From: Toxorhynchites rutilus septentrionalis
Lineage: Eukaryota; Arthropoda; Insecta; Diptera; Culicidae
DNA length: 64,000 nt
Direction of reading: 5' to 3'
Assembly (NCBI RefSeq): GCF_029784135.1
Contig: NC_073745.1
Coordinates: forward strand, 65,525,210 to 65,589,209
Numbering within the stretch: the stretch's first letter is position 1; each line of letters starts with the position of its first letter. The position numbers were made by a program, and so were the translations under genes. Positions 22,671 through 34,606 of this stretch are shown piece after piece. The notes beneath the pieces were generated by a model. The model searched no databases. It saw only the letters and a list, made by a program, of their open reading frames with translations, and had not been told where the DNA came from.

Positions 22671-24475
22671 GTGTTTGTTTAGGATAACTTTCAAGTTCAA
22701 CTTTGAAAAAAAACTGTTTCAACTTGCTCCGGTTTAGGGCGAAAGTTCGAATTCGGCCACTTGTGTAATCAATTCGTAAAACCAAATATCTCCACATCAT
22801 CATTTCCTTCATTCAATAGCAACCGATATTTTATTGGAACAGCAAAAACCTGTGTTTTTCCTTCAACGCCCAGAACAGCTTCCACTCCCACCAACAACTA
22901 ATAGAGCGCCCTCATTGTAAATCAGTTCGGGGAAAGAAAATACGACGCCATCCACGACCGATGACGCCATCGAAAATGAGCTTACTACGAGCAAGGGGTC
23001 GCACAATCAGCAACATTTGCGACCTCGAGTCACTCGTTCTTTTCTACATCTCTTGTTAAAATATCGCATTGCTATTGAATTCAATGGCGAGAAAATACTA
23101 CGAGTGGGCTAGCTAGTGAATCATTAGCTAGACTAGGCACATCTGATGCGTGGGAGTTCGCTATCGAATGTCGCTCGTGACCTGAATGCTTCCATCTCTG
23201 GCTGCTGGTTGACTTTCTTACGATAACAATTGAACGCCCTCGGATTGTTTTCAACGTAGGAAAGTTTGTTTGTTCAACGTTTCGCAGAAAGTTTGAATCC
23301 AGTCTCCTCCCGACAACTACTCGCCTTCTGTGGTCGCTGGATAAGCGCAACCTAATGTTGTACATTTGTGCCCAACACGTAGCAATTCGCAGGAAACCCA
23401 CAAGCTACAAATCGGAAAAATGCCTCTTTCCGCCGAAATGTGTGTGGTCACGCTTTCCACGGAATGGTTTGAACTTTATCAGCGCGCTGAAGCGCAAAAA
23501 TCCATTCCAAAGACAACGTCAGTCGCACAACAACTCAACGCAGGGCCAGGGCTCATGGTGGCGGACCGATACAGTCGAGTGCGTGGGTTGAAAATAAATT
23601 GCACTATGCTCGATTTGTTACGTAAGCCCTCTGCACCAGAGTCTGTGGCGATGTGTGGGGCAGCACAACACTCGCTAAATCGTCCCACCAAAACTGATAA
23701 TAGCCACGCGGTCCTGTTGCAAGATGGGACAAATCTCCGGACAATGGAATGGGAGCAAACATAATAACCCTTTTGTAGTGGAATACATCCTGAAACAGCC
23801 ACAATATGGTTGTTGAGGAGTGTAGCTTAGTAATGGGTATGAGTCATAAGTGGGAAATTTACGGTGGATTTCACGCTTGGTTATTGACCACTTTCGGAAT
23901 TTTCTTTTGTCCGAGGAAAAAATCTCCAAATAGTGAACATACAAAAAAAAGGACGACTCTGCCTATTCGAGCGATATGTTTACCACCAACCGTTCGTAGG
24001 AGGGAAGAGGGCCACAAAATGCTAGACGAATAATACTGGCGACAAAAGGGAATAATGGTGTGCCAAGGAGAAGAAAATGATGACGGCGTCAAGACGGAGC
24101 CGATAGAGACTACAACGACACAACATTGTGGGACTGCTAGCCAAAAAGTTCACCACACAAAGTAAAGCAACACTCCCTCTTCCAGCGGCTGTCGAAGCGA
24201 ATGTTCATTAGCTGAATTGCCTCCCAATAAGCATAACATTCATATGTGCATAACCTAGCAAAGTTTCGAGGAAAAAATAAAACTTGATGACGCAAAGAAA
24301 ATGAAGGTTTGCACCGTATGAATATTGAGAGGGGCCATAAATAATCAATGAACTATTTTGTTCATCAAAACAAGTGTGAAGGTTGATAAGTTGCATTAAG
24401 GCTACACCATCGAATCTGATATATGCAAAAGTATTGTGTAGCATTTTTATGGTTTTTGTAAGAAATTATAGTTAA
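22671..24475. other. Unassigned, less AT-biased stretch
   Basis: Contains several overlapping ORFs, the longest 132 codons (23366-23764, plus), none with a recognisable domain. No repeat partner inside the window. Could be host intergenic or intronic DNA. Confidence 0.35.
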
Positions 24476-25212
24476 CTAGCTGACCCGGCAAATTTCGTCC
24501 CGCCCAAAATGTATTTTTCGTTATCACATCCACGTTTTCTTACTAAGCGCTGTTCATGGGTCCAATCGCAGAATTGTTCATTGATTGATCTTCTAATCTA
24601 CCCATTAAAATTACAATTTACTGTAAAATTCCTAGTACTTCTACCAAAACTCGTCATTATAATGTCAGATTATTTTCAGACACAATTCTCGTTCAAGATT
24701 TTTCAACAACTTGCAAATAACATGTTTCTCCGTTACACGGAATAAATGTTTGACACAGAAAATATGATAGAATAAAGACAGCGCTAAATTGGACAATCCT
24801 TCCTCGAGTTGTGCTCTTATCAACACATTCGGCGATCCATTTTGAATTATATAGATAGTAGACATTTCCATTTTCGAACGAAGATCAATCTCGTTAGCGC
24901 AAACATCAAATGGACTAAAAACGCTTGTCAATATGTAATTGTGGAACATATGCGAATTGAATTTTTCATATTTTCCGTCAGAGTTTTCCGAAAATTTTCA
25001 ATTGTCATTTTTGGTTGAAATATGTGTATTATTTTTATGGGATCCCCTCTCCATTCCAGAGGAGGGAGGGGTGTCATACCATCATAGAAAAAATTCTCGT
25101 ACATAAAAACCCTCACATCCCAAATTTGGATCCATTTGCTTGATCAGTTCTCGAGTCATGCAGAAGTTTGTGTTTCATTTGTATGGCAGTCCCCCCTTAA
25201 AGAGGGGGGTTT
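24476..25212 (-). mobile_element. Helitron copy B, 5' truncated
   Basis: On the minus strand the 3' end reads GCCGGGTCAGCTAG followed by T. Going inward are the shared 3' subterminal block, a mutated copy of the 90-codon ORF, and the beginning of the 143-bp tandem units, where homology stops near 25212. The 5' TC end is missing. Confidence 0.75.
24665..24949 (-). pseudogene. Helitron-carried ORF, copy B (damaged)
   Basis: Same ORF as at 15172-15444 and 40632-40904. It keeps SPFDVCANEIDLRSKMEM and GSPNVLIRAQLEEG, but a block between them is deleted and the frame shifts after LEEG; the TFIPCNGE region is in another frame. The upstream sequence is open four codons further than in the other copies, so the start is uncertain. 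Confidence 0.6.
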
Positions 25213-25227
25213 AAAATGAAAACCTAA

Positions 25228-26028
25228 ACACAGAACATGCAGGGAAAAAGAAAGATTCCGAATGCTTATAACTCGAACATTTCTTACTGGATCGGAAAGA
25301 TGTTTGCATCAATTGATAGGGAATATTTCTACGCTTCTATCGCAATTAATAAAATGTTGTTTTTCATTAGATAAACAATTGAATAACTGTAAAATTTTAA
25401 GCGTTATCTAAACGCCCTAACTGCCCCGTTTTGATTGGCCCGATTTACGGATTCGCCAACATAGCTTTCAAAACCAAGCAGCCTTGGGGAAATCTGCATT
25501 CCAAAAACATGAAAGTATGGGGACTTTTGTTCTCACCGAAATGTGTTTCTTAACACAGATTTCAAAACCAAGCAGCGTTGGGGAAATCGCATTTCAAATA
25601 CATGAAAGTCACTGGTTTTTTTGTTCCGACTGAAATATGTTTCCCTAACACAGACTTCAAATCCATGGAGCGTGGGGAAATTGGCATTGCAAATACATGC
25701 AAGTCGGGGGCATTTTTGTTCTGACTGAAATGTGTTTGCCTAACACAGACTTCAAAACCAAGATGTCTGGGGAAATCGGCTTTGCAAATAAATGCAAACT
25801 GCGAGTACTTTTGTACTCGCTTGCCTTTGTGCAGACTAGAATATGTTTCCTTAACACGATCTTTCAAACTTAGGAACCTGGGAAAATCGTGTAGACACTA
25901 GAAGCGAATGAACTTTCGAGTTTAAAACCTCTATAGTATAAAAAGTAAAAGTTGAAGTTATTTATTCAAAAAGTCTTTTCCTAGCACGAATTACAAAAGC
26001 GGGTACGAACACAACGCTTTGGCTCGGT
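25228..26028. repeat. Repeat family R with about 90-bp tandem units, copy 1
   Basis: The leading part (25228-25460) is shared with 27100-27310: 'TTTGCATCAATTGATAGG', 'AATATTTCTACGC', 'AGATAAACAATTGA'. It is followed by four or five units of roughly 90 bp built around 'CTAACACAGACTTCAAAACC' and 'GGGGAAATCG' (25480-25875). It ends with TACAAAAGCGGGTACGAACA, shared with 28145. The minus-strand ORFs are the tandem units translated. Confidence 0.65.
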
Positions 26029-27045
26029 TATTCAAGCTTGCATTGAAGGATATGCCTTCATATCTTCTGTTAACTGAATTTCTACAGTTTCGCAGTTTTT
26101 TAAAAATGGGTATTTCGGGCCAACCTTTCGAAATTGCTGCATCACATCACAGACAAATCGTTCCAGTTTGTGTGAGATTTATCACCAATAGCCGCTCATT
26201 AATCCAATTATGTAAATTAACAAATTAAAATATCATCTAATCATTATCCGCACCTCCTTCGGGAGTCTCCGGGGAGCTGAAGATAATATCGCGAATATAG
26301 TAACCATAAATTAGATCATCACCTCTATTCCCCTAGAGACAATTAGAACTGGATGACACTGGTCTTGGGCACGGGTAACCGAACCGGTTTCCTGCTAGCC
26401 CAAACGTTCATTTCCGCAATTTCAGCGGAGCAAACCTACACAGCACATAAAACGGGCCTCCGAACACATCATAAAATAACCTTCAACGGCCCGTTGATTA
26501 GTTAATTTGGCGAAAATAATCAATGGCCGACTCGGAAATAATATTGCACTCTTTGTGTGTTTTCTCGCAAACACTATTGTTCCAACACCAGTTATTTTGC
26601 TGAAAACTGGCGCACGATTCTGAGCATGAGTGTTGGTGAATCCGCTGAGAATAGTTATACACTCTCGTCGGGAGTGAATCGACACATTCCTCGGTATGTT
26701 GCAAATAAGGGTAGGTTTTCGGTCTCCCCCCGGGAGAGGGTGTGAGTCAAACATGATGCGACAGCACGCGATATCTTCCGATCCCGTCCGTTGCTGGTGG
26801 CACTAGCACGAGGGGTGGGGATGATTGAGGAGTTGGTGAATGGGTGTGCGAGCTGGCCACTGTGCCAGGCCATGGGCATCAGACTGGAAGACTCCAGTTT
26901 TAATTTGTTCTGCCAGCAATGTTCGCGTGTATCTCGATTCGTTGCTGAAGTTATGTTGCACACTCGAGAGGGGCAAGCTTGTTGAAATTTTACAACAAAC
27001 GATTTTCATGTAAAGAATAATTCCTGGTGGTTACAGTTTCAGTAT
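26029..27045. other. Unassigned interval between R copies
   Basis: Mixed composition, overlapping ORFs of up to 110 codons without domain similarity. No terminal repeats recognised. Confidence 0.35.
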
Positions 27046-28175
27046 AAGCTGCAAGTGGATGACAAAAAATGGTACACGTGTGTTACGTTATTTTCCCATT
27101 CACTTCAATCCATACACTGAACATGTAGGAAAAAATTAAAGATTTCGAAAACTCGAGCACTTCGTAATGCGATATTTGCATCAATTGATAGGAAATATTT
27201 CTACGCAACTATCACAATGAATAGCATTTTATTTTTCTTGAGATAAACAATTGATTAATTATGAAATGTCAAGAATTTTCTTAACCCTTAAAATCCCACG
27301 TTTTGATCGGACCGGTTTGTGCTCCTCAAATTGTACCGATCAGAAGGAGCAACCAGAGTAACAGACGGTTTCCCCAACACAAATTTCAAAACCAAGGTGA
27401 CTGGGGAAATCATCGTTGCAAATACATGCCCCCGGCTTGTTCCCACTGTATATCCGCGATGACAGAGGTACAATATCGAGGTACATCAAGTGCGGGAACA
27501 TAATTTGGGTCCTAAACTCGAAAGTCTAATCTCTATAAGACTAACAGGCACGGAGCCAGTTTTAAAATGTTAAAGTTTGAATGAAAATGTTTACATCATG
27601 TTATTTAATTACCTAAAATACGTCTCTTATTTAACAATTTGTCTATACAGTTTCGATATTATTATTGACACTCTCCATTATAACATAAAATCATTATTAG
27701 GTAAATTTTTTATGTTTTTTTTCAAAATTTGCAAAAAGACTGTTAGTCTATCATATAAAATACATACAGCCAAAAAATCGCATAAAAATCGGGCAAAACT
27801 TCATCAAAACTTCATCAGTTGCCTTTTCAGTTGCGCGTGGCTGTTTTGTGCTTTTAGTTGCATGTCGAAACTTGTTGCTGTTAGAAATCATGTCAAGTGC
27901 AACTTAGAGCATTTGATGGAATGATGGGAATGATTTGAGAAGTGGAAGAAGTGGTGACTGTATTTGATACATAAAAAATAATTTACATAAAAACCTTTAC
28001 CATTTTCGCCTCACTAATTGAAAGACGAACCGACAATGCCGTCCACGCGAATATATCTACCGGAATGAATGTCTTTCCCTAACACGGACTAATGGGTTTT
28101 GGGGAAATCGTTTTGTGAAATGTGTTTTCCTAACACGGACTTCAAAAGCGGATACGAACACAACACTCATTCAAT
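27046..28175. repeat. Repeat family R, copies 2 and 3
   Basis: 27100-27540 repeats the leading block and a single tandem unit ('TTCAAAACCAAGGTGACTGG'), ending with an ACTCGAAAGT block matching 25915. 28050-28175 repeats only the terminal units and the 'CAAAAGCGGATACGAACACA' end. The AT-rich interval 27545-28030 shows no motif. Confidence 0.55.
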
Positions 28176-28186
28176 CATTAATTTAA

Positions 28187-28465
28187 CACGTTGAGTTCCG
28201 AATTGTTTTAGCTACGGGTTTCATTCAGCCCGCATTAAGAGCATTTGTACAATATCAGTGTCGCTCCCCGCTATCAAAGAAATTTTTTGTGTAGAGAGAA
28301 AATAATGAGAAATTTGACTAGAAAGTTGTTACATATCGTAAAATATCCGCAGAAAAAAATCATTATTATAATACCTTATTTCGTAACTGTCAGTTCCAGT
28401 GATCAACGTTTTTCTAACGAAAAACTCAACAACAGTCCCTAGGGACCGAAACGGGGCTCAACGTG
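28187..28465. mobile_element. TTAA-flanked MITE, 279 bp
   Basis: Inverted ends CACGTTGAGTTCCG and CGGGGCTCAACGTG, with perfect TTAA on each side (28183-28186 and 28466-28469). The TTAA duplication is the hallmark of piggyBac-type transposition. No coding capacity. The end sequence differs from the CCCTCCTATA family. Confidence 0.85.
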
Positions 28466-28518
28466 TTAATCAATGATTACTAAGTCAACGATAGTTCTAC
28501 ATCAACTTTGCGGTTATA

Positions 28519-29809
28519 ACAGGTGTTAAATAAAAAATGAGAATTTTTTCAATACCTTTCAGTAACTCAAATAAAGAGCATAAAATTTTCTTTCTCCAAG
28601 AAAATTGCTCTTTGGGCTCCCTAGAAACAGTAGGCGTGTTTGGTTTTGCTAGTTTGAATTTAGTCAAAGCAAAGATGGCGTCGAAACAGCACGTGCTCCG
28701 CGAACGCATTGTACGGTTCTACGAAACGCATTTCCAGCAAAGAAAAAAATTCACGGTGGCACATTTTAAGGAAGAAAATGTACCTGTCAGTACGGTATAT
28801 CGTACCTGGGATCCCTGAACGTAGAGCGGAAGTTCGGAAGTGGTCGTCCGGTGACAATAATGACGAAGCAGAGGAAGACATCGTTAAAGGGGCTGTTTGA
28901 CAACAAGGACGCAACCAGCCTGCGTGATGCCGGTCGGAAATATGGCTGCTTCCACGTATTGATCAATCGGACCCTCAAGATGGAAGGAATCGTCTGCAGG
29001 AAGAAGATGAGGTCGCCGGAGTACACGGAGGAGCAGATTGAGACGGTTAAATCACAGTGTCGGTGGATGACCAAAAAATACCGCGGGACGTCTTTCGTTC
29101 TGGACGACGAAAGCTATTTTCCGCTGTCCAAAACGCATATTCCAGGAAATGATAATTACTACTCCAGCGACAAGTCATCCACACCGCCTGAAGTGAAATA
29201 CAAGTTCAAGCACAAGTTTGAAAAAAGGTTATGTTGCACATCGCCATTTCCGACCGGGGCATTTCAAAGCCTTGGTTTAAGCCGAGCGGTCAGGCAACAA
29301 ATCTATCGAGAAGAGTGCCTCGATAAAATCCTGCTGCCGTTCTTGAACGAGCATCACGCGGATGAGAAGTAGGTCTTCTGGCCGGACAAGGCGTCTTCCC
29401 ATTACGCCAAGAAGACGCTGGCGTATCTTGAGGAGAAAAAGATACCGTTCGTGCCGAAAGATCGTAACCCAACAAACATGTCCCAGTGCCGCCCAATAGA
29501 GGATTTCTTTGGCTCACTCAGTGCTCTAGTGTATAAAAACAATTGGAGGGCCTAGGACACGAAGCAACTGACTACAAGAGTCCGAAATTGTATCCGGAAA
29601 ATGGACGTAAGTGCCGTACAACGTTCTTGTGAGAGCATCGCGACAAAGTTGCGTCGAACAGCAGACCACGGCCCTTACTCAAACATTCACTGACATTTTT
29701 CTGAAGAAAATACATTATGTTATTAATAAAAAAATACTGAAATCGATAAAAAAAATAATTTTTTTCAATATGTGATTGAAAAAATTCTCATTTTTTATTT
29801 AACACCCGT
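28519..29809 (+). mobile_element. Second DD37E Tc1/mariner family, 1.29 kb
   Basis: Inverted ends ACAGGTGTTAAATAAAAAAT and its inverse (ending AACACCCGT) extend about 35 bp and are flanked by TA (28517-28518, 29810-29811). The ends and protein differ from those at 20660 and 37846, so this is a separate family. Confidence 0.9.
28675..29690 (+). pseudogene. DD37E transposase relic
   Basis: The N terminus (MASKQHVLRERIVRFYETHF from 28675) is separated by a frameshift near 28800 from the second helix-turn-helix region (DATSLRDAGRKYGC). The catalytic domain follows in the frame of 28851-29372: Asp in LDDESYF; then, past an in-frame TAG at 29370, Asp in WPDKASSHY and, 37 residues later, Glu in RPIEDFFG. 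Another TAG follows near 29554. At least one frameshift and two stops make it non-functional, although catalytic positions are conserved. Confidence 0.88.
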
Positions 29810-29811
29810 TA

Positions 29812-30533
29812 TGATAGGTATGACCCATTCATTTTTTACGGGTCTTTAACCCGATGGTAATTCTTCCCTTAACGGCTTGTTGTGGCAATCGCTATTTTAT
29901 AATGTGAATACTTATTTTTTTAATCAGATATGATAACGCAGGATGCTTAGCTCTGCTTTTGCTATAACATTCTTCTATATTTCCAAACGATTGATGTGAA
30001 CGTATCTGCGATCTATCGAGAAATGATCTAGTGATCAGCGTTCTAAATTTTAAATTTCTTCGACAGCCCCAACAAAAGCTGTTGTTGACTGCTCACTGGC
30101 GAGACAGGAATGAAAATCGCAAATGAAATATCTTTTGTATTCGCGCCCGACGCCAGGTTGTAAATACTCCTCCCTGAGCATTTTTTGTACATGTTTTGAG
30201 AGTGCATTCTGAAGCAATAGGTTTTATGTATAATGGATTTTAGCCAGAAGTTCTTTCGTCCCTACTACTGACTGTGTACCGTTGTCAAGGCACAATTCCT
30301 GTTTATTTGTTTGCTTCACTTTAGTTTTGCTTTTACCTTCAGTCTGGGCCACCGGACAGAGACACACAAAGGTGATATCAGTGCAGTAGTCGTTTGCATA
30401 CTGGGCGTACTTTAACTGGACTGTTTATTAATAGGGCTTGCGTTAACTGAGCTACAGCCCATTTATGTATCAATAATAAACGTCATATTTTATTTGAAAT
30501 TTTGCTCTTGCTGTTTTGCAGCCCAGTTAGCGA
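29812..30533. other. Unassigned spacer
   Basis: No repeats or protein motifs recognised. The last bases (30500-30523) form a pyrimidine-rich tract ending GTTTTGCAG, which resembles a 3' splice site. Confidence 0.35.
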
Positions 30534-30836
30534 GTGGAATTCGATGATTGGGTTGAATTTCCAGCGCAGTTAGCGAGTACTAAATATATACATTCATTTC
30601 ACGGAAATGAAAAAGGAATAATTCTGGCAAATCAGATCATGAGTTTTGTTGATAGTAAGTTGCTCCTATTGATAAATAAGAATAAATCAAACATGAAAGA
30701 GCAACAAAAATACGAAGAAAAATGGGAAATTGTAATGAGGAAATTCGAAAATGGTGTTGAAGACTTCGCTGTGTCATTTTTAGAAATAAGTGTAGGGACG
30801 ATTAACATTCCCTCTTCTTTCCGTACTGCTCTTTAA
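30534..30836 (+). CDS. Hypothetical 100-codon ORF after a splice-acceptor-like site
   Basis: I do not recognise this protein. The ORF begins 10 bases after a good acceptor-like sequence (TTTGCTCTTGCTGTTTTGCAG, read here as polypyrimidine tract plus CAG), and the frame is also open back to that site, so it could be a terminal exon rather than a complete gene. Composition is Lys/Glu-rich in the middle (KEQQKYEEKWEIVMRKFENG), suggesting a helical segment. It ends at TAA 30834-30836, followed by AATAAATAT-type polyadenylation-like signals near 30910. It could equally be a chance ORF. Confidence 0.25.
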   Translation: MEFDDWVEFPAQLASTKYIHSFHGNEKGIILANQIMSFVDSKLLLLINKNKSNMKEQQKYEEKWEIVMRKFENGVEDFAVSFLEISVGTINIPSSFRTAL

Positions 30837-30911
30837 GGCTAAGAGATCATTTAGAAATGAGCATGTGTTATGGAATATTTAAAAGTTTAAGCAGGTAATT
30901 TTAACATAAAA

Positions 30912-31504
30912 ATAAATATAAAGCATAAATGCCATGAAAATAGGAATAGAATATATAAGATAAAAAAGGTACTCACGTATTAACGGTACCGCAGCGCTTT
31001 TTATCATAAATTTATTATTTAGTGATGAAAATTATTCTGAGGTCAATTTAATGGGGGCGAAGTCCCCATCTAACGAGAATAAGGAACCGAGGTGGCCCCA
31101 AGTCGTCGAGGTGACGCAATACGAGTCGGCCGCCGACTCGCCATCGGAAGCGGCGGCCGCACGTAGGCAAACCTGTGTTCCACCGATTGCCCGGTTAGCT
31201 TGCTCGGTTTTTGCTTTGAAATATATCTTTCATATTTCAATTCACCGGGCAAACGCAATGCACCAGGTAAACGGTACAAACAGTGTCCGACTAGGATTGC
31301 GTCACCTCGGCGACTTGGGGCCACCTCGGTTCCTTATTCTCGTTAGATGGGGACTTCGCCCCCATTAAATTGACCTCAGAATAATTTTCATCACTAAATA
31401 ATAAATTTATGATAAAAAGCGCTGCGGTACCGTTAATACGTGAGTACCTTTTTTATCTTATATATTCTATTCCTATTTTCATGGCATTTATGCTTTATAT
31501 TTAT
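30912..31504. mobile_element. Foldback element with two near-identical 218-bp arms
   Basis: The arm 30912-31129 is repeated inverted at 31287-31504; both are 218 bp and I see only a handful of differences, mainly at the inner edge (for example GTCGTCGAGG against GTCGCCGAGG). The loop of about 157 bp is GC-rich and contains GCGGCCGC and a second small palindrome, GAGTCGGCCGCCGACTC (31123-31139). The ORFs on both strands span the arms and are not genes. No transposase is present. Confidence 0.85.
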
Positions 31505-31615
31505 ACACTAGAACTTCATCCCCATTACATTGGCCTCAGAATATAGTTCATTACGGAAAAAAAAACTTATAATAAAAATTGCGCTGCGGTGGCGTAAATA
31601 CGTAAGTATGCTTCT
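31505..31615. repeat. Diverged third arm copy
   Basis: Direct repeat of the right arm of the neighbouring foldback: ACTTCATCCCCATTACATTG, GCCTCAGAATA, GCGCTGCGGT, AAATACGTAAGTA. Much more diverged than the two main arms, so it is an older insertion of the same family. Confidence 0.6.
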
Positions 31616-31639
31616 AATTAAATATATCTGTAATTATTA

Positions 31640-31745
31640 CATTCGAGTAAATGTTACTTCCGGGTGAATATTGAATTCGGGTATATGTTGCATTGAGGTA
31701 ATAGTTGCATTCGGGTAACTGTCTTTCGGATAAATATGACACAAT
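31640..31745. repeat. Short degenerate tandem repeat
   Basis: Irregular units of about 18-20 bp around TTCGGGTAA/TGTTGCATT. No coding meaning. Confidence 0.5.
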
Positions 31746-32003
31746 AGTTTTGGAGTGACGTTGGTTTTTTTTTATGTAAACCAGATTTCCAAATTCTCGC
31801 AGAATCTGAGAAACATACCTCTTAGTTATGGGCAGATCAAGTTCTTGCTTTGTTCCCGAGACGTTAGGCTTGACAGTGTCTACAACCTGTATGATGCGGC
31901 TTCAATCCCGGTTTGAACAGTTTGGAGTTACTTCTGTTCTAACTTCTGATGCCATAGTTCTCACTTTTTTTTTTCGAAAACGCTCGCACCACTGCTTCTC
32001 CTA

Positions 32004-33457
32004 CACTCTATCCAACTTCTATAAGACCAGGTGATGATCTTGCTGCTTTGTGTCATTGTAAACAAACAATGCTTCAATTTATATTCTAGTGTGTAGGTAT
32101 TGGTGACTACCATACATTGCATGACTTTCATATGTGTGTGTGCAAGCGCTGAGCGTAAACGAATGTTTTCGTATTTTCAACTGGCAGGTTTCCATAAGAC
32201 CAGTTATATTTTCCGTTGTTTTAGTTGTTTTGATCAATTAAATCTGGCAAATTCCGAAGGGAAAAGTCCTCACGGAGAGAGAAGAAAGACAAATCGATGC
32301 ATTTCACCGAGAAAATGTTGGTATCAGAGAAATTTCTCGTCGGATTGGACGATTCCATCAAGTAGTGCTCAATTCTTTGGCGAATCCTCAAGGATACGGT
32401 AAAAAGGAGAGAGCTCCACGTAAATCTAAGCTCTCTGACCGGGATAAGCGGGAAATAATTAGAACAAGTTCGAATACCTGAAAATCGCATGTGCAAATAA
32501 AGCAATATTCCAACTACTCAACTGCTCGGGTGGCAATTCGTCAAATTTTGGTAAAAAATCCTCACATAAAGAGGGCTTAAAAGGTTAAAACTTCTCATCT
32601 TACACCATCTCACATCGGAAGACGTCTGAGTTTTGCCAAAGCTCACATGAACCGACAGGACATGGTATGTTGTGACAAAGAATGTTTCCAAGAGAATACA
32701 TTTTGCGTGTTTTACGGAAAAAGGAACAGTATTTTTCAACCAGGAATTTTGGTGGAGACTCGTGTATGGTTTGAGCGGGATTCTGTGCAACCGGAAAGCT
32801 CAAGATAGCTTTCACATCATTCAAGGATTACAAACATGTTCTGGAATCCTCTCTCCTACCGTGTTTGCGTGGATATCGTCACAAAAAATTCACATTCCAG
32901 CAAAACAATGCTACTATTCATACCAACCGGTAAACTAAGCGATGGATTAAAATCAATTTTTTGGACTGGCCGGCTCGCTCTCCAGACTTGAATCCTGTTG
33001 AAAATCTTAGGGGGAATCTTTGCACGCAGAATCTACACTGCGGGAAAACTTTACACCACGATTGAAGAGCTCAAGGTCGCAATTTCCAAAAAATGGAAAA
33101 ATATCGAGAAATCCGTTCAGCCGAATTTGGTAAATAGTATTCCGACACGAATTTTCAAGGTTATTAGTCGAAATGGCAAGGTTACCAATTATTGACATGT
33201 AAATCAGTCGATCGTTTTGAATTTTTAATTGATAATACTTATGAATTTTGAAATGGTCTTATAGAAACTAGACAGCAATTATCATATTTAAGCACAATAA
33301 ATAAACATAAACTCTTTTGAACGAAATTGACGCTAAAAATACTTTATTCTAAGCATTCAACAATGTATGAATGTATCTTATTGAAATTCTAACTGTTTGT
33401 GTTGCAACGAAGGGGTGGGGTAGAATCAGGGTGGTCTTATAGAAGCTGGACAGAGTG
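32004..33457 (+). mobile_element. Tc1-type element with IR/DR ends, 1.45 kb
   Basis: Outer ends CACTCTATCCAACTTCTATA and, inverted, TATAGAAGCTGGACAGAGTG are flanked by TA (32002-32003 and 33458-33459). Each side holds a second inner copy of the CTTATAGAA/TTCYATAAGACCA motif (32188-32201 and 33254-33270), giving the IR/DR arrangement known from Tc1 elements of the Sleeping Beauty type. Confidence 0.88.
32260..33195 (+). pseudogene. Tc1 transposase relic
   Basis: Plus-strand remnants appear in the expected order but in several frames: EKQIDAFHRENVGIREISRR (first helix-turn-helix), KSKLSDRDKREI, then the catalytic region including the Tc1 signature DWPARSPDLNPVENLRG near 32960-33010, which carries the Glu of the DD34E triad. 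The final part is open at 32998-33195 (TIEELKVAISKKWKNI). Numerous frameshifts make it an old pseudogene. Confidence 0.85.
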
Positions 33458-33559
33458 TATTCAAAGAAATAACAAAAAATAAATGTTTGGTCTTTCCTGT
33501 ATATCCGAAGATCCAAATTACTCGATTGAAAGTTCAAATCAGACTATTTAGAAGTTCTC

Positions 33560-34151
33560 GAAGCGGAAACAGAATGACCGTTAATCTTATTGGACCATAC
33601 AAAAATACTGATTGAACCCCCTGTTAAACGAAACATAAGAGAAGAAACCAACTCGAACGTTACACGCCAAGCCCACGACACCTTTTGGGACTGTTTCATC
33701 GAAGTGGAAAAGGAAAATAATACTGAATATCGCGATCAGGGAAAAATCCACATACTAACGAAATCGACTGCGAAATCGTGAAAACATCGTGAAATGGATC
33801 GTAATTACGATTCTTATATTTGGTGATATCTCTAAGGCTAAGCAATACCCCCTGGCAAGGCAAGGTTTGTTAGTTTATCTTTCAGCTTTTTGTAGTAATA
33901 TTTACAGCAAAAGATTGTTCCCTGTAGCTGCTTGGTATACGAAGCAAAACGTAATTACTACTGTAGTACTGTTTATAAATTAATACTGTTATGAGTTACG
34001 AGTAATATTTTTATTTTAATAACATTTGCAACATGTCAGTAATGAAAACTAATTTCATATTATGTATGAATCTCGTTCATGAGTTATTTGTGTTATGATT
34101 TATCTTATTTTTATGATTTTTTTTTTCTAATATCCGATATCCGGCCCGATA
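33560..34151 (+). pseudogene. hAT transposase C-terminal relic, locus 2
   Basis: The plus strand encodes QAHDTFWDCFIEVEKENN, a segment typical of the region ahead of the hAT dimerisation domain. After frame damage it continues with QYPLARQGLLVYLSAF, then SKRLFPVAAWYTKQNVI, a decayed version of the hAT dimerisation motif (usual form YLS-P-(S)-SER-(L/V)FS-AG). The 3' flank with repeated CCGGATAG motifs continues on the other side of a piggyBac element, at 39415-39475. A paralogue lies at 51650-52590. Confidence 0.75.
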
Positions 34152-34606
34152 TTATCACTAGATAGCCCAAGCAAGTCATTTTGACTGCTTTTCAATTTCA
34201 ATTAGCAAAGCTGTTATGTATATAATGGCACAGTTTCTTAGAATGTTGTGACTTTTTACACAACATATAACTGGGTTTATTCGTAATTGTAGTTGCCTCC
34301 CTCCTCCTTCATTTCCGAAGATATAGATGTGTTATACCTATATAGCCCAAAAGCAGTCATTTTGACTGCTTGAGGAATTTTAAATAATAAAATGACTTTG
34401 ATTACTGAATTCAGTAAATTTCCTATATGACTAGTTTCGGCATTGTATTGGAAGGCAATTTTAATTTTTTTCGATTACCGTCACATGATAACATACAAGT
34501 ACAGGGTTTTCCAACTTTAAATCCCGAAAGTAAATTCAAATAAAACACACTTAGAATTCGAATTTCGATGAAACTTTTATTTCAAATTAAAGTTTGGTTT
34601 ATGCCA

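Noticed and set aside
23366..23764. 132-codon ORF as a host gene
   Set aside because: Overlapped by open frames on both strands, no domain or splice context recognised.
31051..31368. 105-codon and 84-codon ORFs on opposite strands
   Set aside because: They lie across the arms of a near-perfect palindrome, so the two strands read nearly the same sequence; no independent coding evidence.
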